64,000 nt of DNA from an uncultured Desulfobacteraceae bacterium (GTDB lineage: Bacteria > Desulfobacterota > Desulfobacteria > Desulfobacterales > Desulfatirhabdiaceae). Position 1 is the first letter of the stretch; the number at the start of each line of letters is the position of its first letter. The stretch is from contig CAJBLH010000250.1 of assembly GCA_903953895.1 (NCBI GenBank), positions 1 through 64,000 of the forward strand. Reading direction: 5' to 3'. The notes beneath the pieces were generated by a model. It was not told the origin of the DNA. It worked only from the letters and a program-made list of their open reading frames with translations, and searched no databases. Shown piece after piece: positions 7,967 through 14,963 of the stretch. A program made the position numbers and the translations under genes.

Positions 7967-9846
7967 TTACTTTCCTTTAGCTCTGAAAATTTGCAGCTTA
8001 AAATCAACACATCTTCATCGAAAGCGGATTTGACCTTGTATGGCAGGATCTTGAACAGATTGATCATGGCCATATTATCATGGGATGTGTAAGCGATCAG
8101 CCCGGAAATACCATTTTCCCTTGCCGCTTCCGCCAGCTTCAGGATCAGGATGCGGGCAAGCCCTTTTCCCTGCCATTCCTTGTTTACGGAAAAAGCCACT
8201 TCCGCCATGTTTTTATTTTCATCGATCAGATATTCGCCAAGAGCAACCACCTTTCCAAAACCAAACTCACCCACCACAGCCAGCATGCTCAAGTTTTTTA
8301 CATAATCGATCTGCGAGATGCCCTCTACCTGATTACGGACAAAACTGGTTTTTTCATGAAAAAATCGTGAGACGATATCGTTTTTATCCAGATTGTAATA
8401 GTGCTCCTGAATCCGCCTTTCATCCACCGGCTTGGCTGGGCGAATGGTGACTGATTCCCCGTCAATTTTCCGGACTTCCTCAAGCTTTACCGGATAAACG
8501 CCATGAATGGATTCCGATAGGGTTCTTTCAGCGCTGAAAAGGCCTATTTTTTTGGCTTCATAAAACAGTTCGTCCCGAAAATCCGGATGGGCAATGCTGA
8601 TCATCCCCAGCGCCCGCTCCTGAAAGCTCTTTCCGAATAAATTAAACACCCCGTATTCGGTGGCCACATAGTGGACATCTGCTCTGGGAACCACCACGGC
8701 CATGTCGTTAAGCATGGGAACGATCCGGCTTTTTTCACCGCGGGAATCTGTAGAAGGAAGCATTAAAATGGATTTTCCTCCTTCCGCCTGGGCAGCCCCA
8801 TGGATAAAATCCATCGTGCCGGTAATGCCGGAAAACTGGTTGTATGGCAGGGAATCGGCAGCCACCTGCCCGGTCAGGTCAATGGCCGTGGCCACATTCA
8901 GACACACCATCTTGCGATGACGCGCAATCACCCCCGGATCATTCACATATTCCGATGGATGGAACTCGATGGCCGGATTATCATTGATGAATTCATACAG
9001 GTTCTCATCTCCGATAGCACAACTGGCAACGATTTTGCCATCATTATATCCTTTGTAGCGGTTCGTAATGACCCCCATAGAATATAACTTCATGATATCG
9101 TTTGTTAAATATTGCGAATGAACCCCCAGGTCATTCTTTTCGGACAACGCCAGCATCGTGGCCTGAGGGGTAGTACCCGGACTGATCTGGATGGTCGAAC
9201 CATCGTCAATGAGTCTTACAAGCATTCTGCCGATATTATTGGCGGACTCGAGCTCGGGGGATGTGGCGACCGTAAGCAGCGGCTCTTCGTATTCTACGAT
9301 TACGTCCACATCATTGACATGAATGAAGCTTCGGCCCAGAACCCTGGGCATGCGGGGATTCACCTGGGCAATGACGATATCTGCGGATGAAGCAGCAGCC
9401 ATCGTGATATCCACAGAAATCCCCAGACTCATCCATCCAAAATCGTCCGGTGGACAAACCTGAATCAACGCCACATGGATGGGAAGCTTCCTGCTTTTAA
9501 AGAGCCTGGGAATAGCGGAAAGATTCATGGGCGTAATGAATCGCATATTTCTGGAAAGACTTTTGGGTTTGGCTGATCCCAGATAAAACGACCTGATATT
9601 CAATATCTGGTCCTGGGTTTTATTGGCAATCAATGTCAATGGCGTGCTTTCAAGCGACAGCAGCCTGACAATTTCAATGTCGGTAAAATAGCTCGAAGCT
9701 TCGGACAGCATGCGAACCAGGTGTTGGGGCTCGCCGCAGGAAGATCCTATAAACACCCGCTGCCCAGGCCGGATCAGGCGGATGGCTTGCTCGCCGGTTT
9801 TCTGTTTTTCGATATATCGATCGGCCCAGTAATTGTTTCTTTGCAT
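7963..9846 (-). CDS. Acetyl-CoA hydrolase/CoA-transferase fused to GNAT acetyltransferase
   Basis: A 627-residue fusion. Residues about 10-450 are an acetyl-CoA hydrolase/4-hydroxybutyrate CoA-transferase-like protein (IRPGQRVFIGSSCGEPQHL, VCPPDDFGWMSLGISVD, FSGITGTMDFIHGA, VATEYGVFNLFGKS). Residues about 465-620 are a GNAT domain with the acetyl-CoA loop EWQGKGLARILILKL. The first part moves or hydrolyses CoA from acyl-CoA; the second may acylate a lysine. NCBI names this architecture a GNAT/acetyl-CoA hydrolase-transferase. A strong AAAGGAG precedes the start. It is upstream of, and coupled to, the corrinoid activator. The acyl substrate is not known. Confidence 0.87.
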   Translation of the reverse strand: MQRNNYWADRYIEKQKTGEQAIRLIRPGQRVFIGSSCGEPQHLVRMLSEASSYFTDIEIVRLLSLESTPLTLIANKTQDQILNIRSFYLGSAKPKSLSRNMRFITPMNLSAIPRLFKSRKLPIHVALIQVCPPDDFGWMSLGISVDITMAAASSADIVIAQVNPRMPRVLGRSFIHVNDVDVIVEYEEPLLTVATSPELESANNIGRMLVRLIDDGSTIQISPGTTPQATMLALSEKNDLGVHSQYLTNDIMKLYSMGVITNRYKGYNDGKIVASCAIGDENLYEFINDNPAIEFHPSEYVNDPGVIARHRKMVCLNVATAIDLTGQVAADSLPYNQFSGITGTMDFIHGAAQAEGGKSILMLPSTDSRGEKSRIVPMLNDMAVVVPRADVHYVATEYGVFNLFGKSFQERALGMISIAHPDFRDELFYEAKKIGLFSAERTLSESIHGVYPVKLEEVRKIDGESVTIRPAKPVDERRIQEHYYNLDKNDIVSRFFHEKTSFVRNQVEGISQIDYVKNLSMLAVVGEFGFGKVVALGEYLIDENKNMAEVAFSVNKEWQGKGLARILILKLAEAARENGISGLIAYTSHDNMAMINLFKILPYKVKSAFDEDVLILSCKFSELKESK

Positions 9847-10154
9847 GAATTTTCTCCTTTGTAATAACCAAGCAAGTCGTCATCTGAAAGATTTCAACCC
9901 GGCTCAGATTTATCTCATTCGTTAACGATTATCAAGAAGAACATCTTTATTGTTTGCGCACATGTGATGCGTTTTACAATCTTAAAAATAATTCGACAAA
10001 TTGTTTTATATCTTTTATAACCGGATATCATTCCAATCAATAACCTATCTATTTCATATTGTTTATGTAAACAGAATCTTATATTTTGGTGATATTGTCG
10101 GCATGCACTTTGCTTTTTTTTATTTTATATCTCGGTATAGAAAGGAACAAAACC
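9847..10154. promoter_or_regulatory. Divergent intergenic region with USP promoter
   Basis: An AT-rich spacer between the CoA-transferase/GNAT gene (minus) and the universal stress gene (plus). One sigma70-like promoter is readable for the plus side (9993-10021). No convincing minus-strand promoter was picked out, and no ORF or RNA gene is evident. Confidence 0.5.
9993..10021 (+). promoter_or_regulatory. Promoter for the universal stress gene
   Basis: TCGACA (9993-9998), a 17-nt spacer and TATAAC (10016-10021): five of six consensus matches in each hexamer. It would give a leader of about 127 nt before the ATG at 10155. Confidence 0.5.
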
Positions 10155-10610
10155 ATGAAGCCGATCAACAGAATTCTGGTGGCCATTGATTTTTCCCAAT
10201 ATGCTAAATTTATTTTAGAATATGCCATAACCCTTGCAGTGCCTTTGAAAGCCGATCTTGTTCTCGCAAATGTCATCAACCAACGGGATATCGATATCGT
10301 CAGCAAATTATCTCTTGATATCAATACGATGAACGCTCATGCATATATTGACCAGACCCGAAACGACAGATTTCAGGCGATGGATGCCATGATGAGCGAT
10401 ATGCAGGCGACACAACTGAAGCACCAAAAAATCATTAAAATCGGAACGCCTTTTGTGGAACTGGTTCAGGCCATAACAGACACCCAGTCCGACCTCCTAG
10501 TGATGGGGTCCAAAGGCAGAGGCAATATCGCAGGCGTTCTGTTCGGCTCAACTGCTGAAAAGCTGTTCCGCAGAACGCCGGTCCCGCTTTTGAGTCTGAG
10601 AGTTGAATGA
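10155..10610 (+). CDS. Universal stress protein (UspA family)
   Basis: A 151-residue single-domain USP. It begins MKPINRILVAIDFSQYAK and ends with the nucleotide-binding loop LLVMGSKGRGNIAGVLFGST plus VPLLSLRV, the G-2x-G-9x-G(S/T) pattern of ATP-binding UspA proteins. An upstream in-frame ATG at 10086 is rejected: AAAGGA lies ahead of 10155 and the family begins there. It precedes the CBS-ACT gene by about 110 bp. Its role in stress adaptation or energy sensing is inferred from the family only. Confidence 0.9.
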   Translation: MKPINRILVAIDFSQYAKFILEYAITLAVPLKADLVLANVINQRDIDIVSKLSLDINTMNAHAYIDQTRNDRFQAMDAMMSDMQATQLKHQKIIKIGTPFVELVQAITDTQSDLLVMGSKGRGNIAGVLFGSTAEKLFRRTPVPLLSLRVE

Positions 10611-10723
10611 TTTATTAAACAAAAAGAGAGAATGTCCGTGATACCCGGCATCAACTTTTCTACAAATCTCTAAATCAAGACATCCGTGTTTCATACCATC
10701 ACTATTAACCGGAGGTTATTTCC

Positions 10724-11404
10724 ATGCTCGTAAAAAATTGGATGAACAAACCCGCTGTTGCAATTGATAAAAACAGCTCCATGCAGGAAGCCATGAACCT
10801 GATGAAATCACACCGGATTACGCTGCTTCCGGTTACGTACAAGAACCGTCTTGTCGGTGTGTTAACCGACAGAGATCTGAAAAAAGCCTCAGCATCCGAT
10901 GCCACAACCCTTGAAGTGCATGAGCTTCTCTATCTGCTTTCAACCATCAAGGTCAAGGATATCATGTCGTCGAACCCGATTTCGGTCCCCCCCGATTTCA
11001 CAATTGAAGAGACAGCAGAGCTGCTTTTGACCAAAAAGATATCCGGCGTGCCGGTCGTCGACGATGGTGGAACCATCGTTGGCGTCATTACCCATACCGA
11101 TCTCTTCAAGGTGATCATTTCCCTTACGGGCATCGGGAAAAGGGGCATCCAGTTTGCATTCTGCCTGGAGGATCGACCGGGCTCCATTTTCGAGGTCGCC
11201 CAGATCATCCGACAGTTCGGCGGAAGAATGTCGAGCATTTTGACATCCTATGAGAAAGCGCCCGAAGGATACCGCAATGTCTACATCCGTATGTATGGCA
11301 TCGATCGCCTCAAACTGGAAGCTTTGAAATCATCGCTTAAAGAAAAATCGACGCTTCTTTACATGGTGGATCATCGAAATAACAACCGTGAAATTTATCA
11401 ATAA
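10724..11404 (+). CDS. CBS-CBS-ACT domain protein
   Basis: A 226-residue protein with two CBS motifs: residues about 1-58 (MLVKNWMNKPAVAIDKNSSM, LLPVTYKNRLVGVLTDRDL) and about 77-135 (VKDIMSSNPISVPPDFTIEE, GVPVVDDGGTIVGVITHTDL). An ACT-like C-terminal domain begins at about 144 (FAFCLEDRPGSIFEVAQIIR). CBS pairs bind adenine nucleotides and ACT domains bind small ligands such as amino acids. A strong CGGAGG precedes the start. Proteins of this make-up sit near acetoin or acetate genes in several bacteria (AcuB-like); here it lies just before a Pat-like acyltransferase, which fits an energy- or acetyl-status sensor. That link is inference. Confidence 0.85.
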   Translation: MLVKNWMNKPAVAIDKNSSMQEAMNLMKSHRITLLPVTYKNRLVGVLTDRDLKKASASDATTLEVHELLYLLSTIKVKDIMSSNPISVPPDFTIEETAELLLTKKISGVPVVDDGGTIVGVITHTDLFKVIISLTGIGKRGIQFAFCLEDRPGSIFEVAQIIRQFGGRMSSILTSYEKAPEGYRNVYIRMYGIDRLKLEALKSSLKEKSTLLYMVDHRNNNREIYQ

Positions 11405-11434
11405 ACGCTCATGAACAAGGGCCTGTTCGCCCCC
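11402..11434 (+). repeat. 3'-end dispersed repeat, copy 1
   Basis: Starts at the TAA of the CBS-ACT gene and reads TAAACGCTCATGAACAAG followed by a GTTCGCCCC core. The same element, with a few changes, starts at the TAA of the kinase gene at 50752. The GAACA/TGTTC arms can form a small hairpin. Confidence 0.5.
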
Positions 11435-11546
11435 TCCATACATGAAAATGCTATCTACATTTTAAGCTGATTCCGGATCACTTTATTTTCACGGTAACCC
11501 TTCATGAACACACATGGCATTCACCCATCAAAAAGGCGATATCTTC

Positions 11547-14009
11547 ATGGGCATTCACAATCTAGACAGAATCTTTAACCCCAAATCCATTGCCGTTATC
11601 GGTGCGCGCCTGAAGCCCGACAGCGTTGGCGCCATCATGATGCGCAATTTGAAGGAAGGCGGTTTTGGCGGCGAAATATTTCCGGTGAATCCGCGTCGCA
11701 GCGAGATCATGGGCTATAAGTCGTTCAGCAGTGTCGAGGCGATTCCCTCTCCTGTAGATTTAGGCATTATCGCCACTGACATTGCAGATGCCCCCGGAAT
11801 CGTCGAAGCATGCGGCATTGCTGGAATGGGAGGGGTGGTCATCGTATCCGCCGGGGGAAAGGAGACCGGCGTCAAAGGCAGGCAAATCGAAGCGACCATC
11901 CTCCAGAAGGCGGAACCCTTCGGCCTGCGCGTGATCGGCCCCAATTGCATCGGCATTATCAATTCCCGAACCTTTTTAAACGCCAGCATGTCTCGCCGCA
12001 TGCCGATTCCCGGGAAAACAGCATTTATCTCTCAGAGCGGCGCCATCTGTTCATCCATTCTCGATCTATCCACTTCGGATCAAATCGGCTTCAGCCATGT
12101 TGTCAGTCTTGGCTCCATGCTCGATGTGGACTTCGGGGATGTGATCGATTATCTGGGCAGCGATCCCTACGTCAGCAGCATTGTCATGTATGTTGAATGC
12201 CTGGTTCGTTTCAGAAATTTTATGAGCGCTGCACGGGCCGTGTCCCGCGTCAAACCCATCATTGTGCTGAAGTCCGGCAGAACGCATTTCGGGTCGATCG
12301 CGGCTGCTGCACATTCCGGTGCTGTTTCAGGCGTTGACGCCATTTATGACGCCGCTTTCAAACGGGCCGGAATTGTCCGGGTAAAAACGTTTGAAGAACT
12401 CTTTGATTGTTCGGAACTCCTGGCCAAACAGTCGCCTCCTACCGGAACCGGCCTTGCCGTCATTACCAATGCGGGAGGACCGGGGGTTATGGCAGTGGAC
12501 ATGTTGCAGGATTATGGACAGGCTCCGGCTGCATTGTGCCCGGAAACTTTTCAAAAGTTGGACCAGGCGCTTCCAGCCTACTGGAGCCGTTCCAACCCCG
12601 TGGACATCATGGGAGACGCTAGCCCGGAGCGCTACCTGAAAGCTGTCGACATCTGCCTGAACGCTCCTGAAGTCAGCGGCGTGCTGGTTCTCTTTTCACC
12701 GCTTGCCATGAGCGAACCCAGTCAAATTGCCGAATCTCTCTGCACGTACCTTCAGGACAAACCCAAGGTTGTCATAACATCCTGGATGGGCGGAGAAAGT
12801 GTTGCACCCGCGCGTCTAGTTTTCAATCGCGCCGGCATACCCACTTTCGACACACCGGAACGGGCGGTACGCGCTTTCATGGATTTGTACCGTTATGCAC
12901 AAAATATCGCAGTACTGCAGGAAATCCCGCCCAAATTTCACCGCAGGCTGGAATTCGACCGGAACAAGGCCAGGGCTCTGGTTAACACGCACATTCAGGA
13001 ATGCCGATCAGAAATCACAGAAGCCGAATCGAAGGATCTGCTGGCTGCATATGGAATTCCCTTCGACCCACCACCCTCCCTGCCCTATCATGAACTGAAG
13101 ATCGGAGCAAAAAAAGATGCGGATTTCGGCCCGGTTTTGTTTTTTGGAACCGGCGGCAATCTTTCCGATGTTTTCGGGGATGTTGCTTTTGCTCTACCCC
13201 CCATCAACCGGCATTTGGCTAAATTATGTATCCAAGAGACACGGATATGCAAGATTCTCGGGGAAACCCGACATCTACCTTCGGCTTGTATGGAACTCCT
13301 GGAAGAAATCCTGATGCGATTATCACAGCTTGTCACTGATATCGAACACATCGCGGAAATAGAGATCAATCCCCTGTTACTGGGTGATACGTGGGCCGCT
13401 GCGGTAAATACCAGGGTTACGATAAAACCATCGCCCACGCCTTCCCCGCTGCATTTGGTCATCAGCCCTTATCCCAACGAATTTGAAAACAAAGTATTCC
13501 GTGAAGGTTTTGGAGAGCTTCTGGTACGGCCGATTCGACCGGAAGATGCACCGCTGCTGCGTTCACTTTATGAATCTCTTTCTCCCCGCAGCATATACAT
13601 GCGATTTTTTACACCGCTCAGAAGTTTTCAAAACAGTATGCTGGTGCGATTCACCCAAATCGATTATGATCGCGAAATCGCGCTGGTGGCCATTCAGGAA
13701 AACGACGGAGTGGAAAAAATGCTCGGAGTGTCCCGGGTAATTCTCGATGTCAGACAGAACCATGCGGAATTTGCTGTGCTTGTCAGCGATGCCTGTCAGG
13801 GAAAAGGGATTGGGGCGGAACTTCTCAGTCAGTGCCTGTCTATAGCCAACGGCCGCGGCATCGAAACCGTGGTGGGCGTTGTTCTGGCTGAAAACACGCA
13901 GATGCTGGCACTGGGCAGAAAGCTCGGATTTAAAGTTGCCAGAGTACCAGGCTGCAGTGAATATGAACTGACAATCAATTTTAAGGAAGCCGCCAAGATG
14001 GCAGTCTAA
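11547..14009 (+). CDS. Pat-like acyltransferase with truncated ADP-forming acyl-CoA synthetase module
   Basis: An 820-residue protein. Residues about 1-460 are the CoA-binding and CoA-ligase domains of ADP-forming acetyl-CoA synthetase (IFNPKSIAVIGARLKPDSVG, GPNCIGIIN, FISQSGAICSSI), including the phospho-His site (AAAHSGAVSGVDAIYDAAF). The ATP-grasp part at about 490-625 is cut short: YGIPFDPPPSLPY runs straight into ELKIGAKKDADFGPV. The usual approximately 85 residues with the ATP-site Lys and the second catalytic His are absent. A GNAT domain closes the protein (about 650-815, CQGKGIGAELLSQC). It is therefore probably not an acetate-CoA ligase but a Pat-type lysine acetyltransferase with an acyl-CoA-sensing domain. 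The ATG at 11547 is chosen because GIHNLDRIFNPKSI is the family N terminus; 11514 is an alternative. Confidence 0.82.
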   Translation: MGIHNLDRIFNPKSIAVIGARLKPDSVGAIMMRNLKEGGFGGEIFPVNPRRSEIMGYKSFSSVEAIPSPVDLGIIATDIADAPGIVEACGIAGMGGVVIVSAGGKETGVKGRQIEATILQKAEPFGLRVIGPNCIGIINSRTFLNASMSRRMPIPGKTAFISQSGAICSSILDLSTSDQIGFSHVVSLGSMLDVDFGDVIDYLGSDPYVSSIVMYVECLVRFRNFMSAARAVSRVKPIIVLKSGRTHFGSIAAAAHSGAVSGVDAIYDAAFKRAGIVRVKTFEELFDCSELLAKQSPPTGTGLAVITNAGGPGVMAVDMLQDYGQAPAALCPETFQKLDQALPAYWSRSNPVDIMGDASPERYLKAVDICLNAPEVSGVLVLFSPLAMSEPSQIAESLCTYLQDKPKVVITSWMGGESVAPARLVFNRAGIPTFDTPERAVRAFMDLYRYAQNIAVLQEIPPKFHRRLEFDRNKARALVNTHIQECRSEITEAESKDLLAAYGIPFDPPPSLPYHELKIGAKKDADFGPVLFFGTGGNLSDVFGDVAFALPPINRHLAKLCIQETRICKILGETRHLPSACMELLEEILMRLSQLVTDIEHIAEIEINPLLLGDTWAAAVNTRVTIKPSPTPSPLHLVISPYPNEFENKVFREGFGELLVRPIRPEDAPLLRSLYESLSPRSIYMRFFTPLRSFQNSMLVRFTQIDYDREIALVAIQENDGVEKMLGVSRVILDVRQNHAEFAVLVSDACQGKGIGAELLSQCLSIANGRGIETVVGVVLAENTQMLALGRKLGFKVARVPGCSEYELTINFKEAAKMAV

Positions 14010-14020
14010 AAATAGCACCG

Positions 14021-14665
14021 TCAGGGTGCAGCTTTCTTAGTTTTGATCCCTTGAGAGAATATTTCAAAGGCAATGGCCAATGTTTTCTTCAAATAATCCT
14101 TATCTTCATTCATGATTTTTTTACTGGCTTCCCACAGAACAACTCCGGAAAACATAGACCAGAAGATATCCGAAAGAGCGACCGGGTGTTTTTCGATAAA
14201 AATACCTTGTTCAACGCCTTCCCGGAAAACGCTCGAGATGGCGCCGATCGATTTTCGGGATAGATCCTCGATCTGCGTGATGAGCCGGGGAGAGAGATTT
14301 TTCAAAGTTTCACTGGATTGAAGGTGAAACATGTTGATGATAATGAGCGGATCGAAATCATAGACATCATACATGGCCTCAATCAGCTTTTCTAGTTTTT
14401 GTTCCGGTGATAGATCCGTTTCCTTGTTGACATGCTCAACCCGTATATTAAGATATTGCAGAATCCGCAATGAAAGGGATGCATACAACTCTTCCTTGTT
14501 TTTGAAATACAAGTATAAGGTTCCGGGACTGAGTTCGGCTTCGCTGGCGATATCTTCCATCGTTGACTTGTTGAAGCCTTTTTCCGAAAATACCCGTTTG
14601 GCTGCCACGATAATTTGCTGCCGGCGCCGTTCTTTTTCTCTTTCTTTTCTTTCCTGAATACCCAT
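14021..14665 (-). CDS. TetR/AcrR family transcriptional regulator
   Basis: A 214-residue TetR regulator. The N-terminal helix-turn-helix spans about residues 18-64 ([39 protein letters not shown]). The C-terminal ligand/dimer domain is variable. The N terminus is highly charged ([13 protein letters not shown]). It ends 11 bp from the convergent acyltransferase gene. An inverted repeat framing its own promoter (14697-14751) suggests autorepression. Ligand and other targets are unknown. Confidence 0.92.
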   Translation of the reverse strand: MGIQERKEREKERRRQQIIVAAKRVFSEKGFNKSTMEDIASEAELSPGTLYLYFKNKEELYASLSLRILQYLNIRVEHVNKETDLSPEQKLEKLIEAMYDVYDFDPLIIINMFHLQSSETLKNLSPRLITQIEDLSRKSIGAISSVFREGVEQGIFIEKHPVALSDIFWSMFSGVVLWEASKKIMNEDKDYLKKTLAIAFEIFSQGIKTKKAAP

Positions 14666-14696
14666 GTCGAAAATTCCTAAATATAATTTTTATTCT

Positions 14697-14751
14697 AATG
14701 TGAAATATTATTTTATATCATATATTTAGTCAAGAATAATATATTCACATT
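14697..14751 (-). promoter_or_regulatory. TetR promoter framed by an inverted repeat (putative operator)
   Basis: The left arm AATGTGAAATATTAT (14697-14711) and the reverse complement of 14736-14751, AATGTGAATATATTAT, match apart from one inserted base. Between and overlapping them on the minus strand lies TTGACT (14733-14728), a 17-nt spacer and TAATAT (14710-14705), which drives the TetR gene. A repressor bound to the arms would cover this promoter. The rest of the region to 14963 shows no gene. Confidence 0.55.
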
Positions 14752-14963
14752 GGTTTCTGAACGCTTGATATTAAGACGAAAAGGCCGAACTGTTAATATG
14801 CATCAATAGTAATTTGATGATAATTCATTCAGTATTTTCAGATCATCGTGCCGTATGCCATATTCGGTTTATTTCCTAAGCATACAGGCTATTATCTGTG
14901 TGTTTTGCTCAGACGAATCATTGAACAACCTGAAGCAGGATACCTGGAAATGTTGAGCAATTA

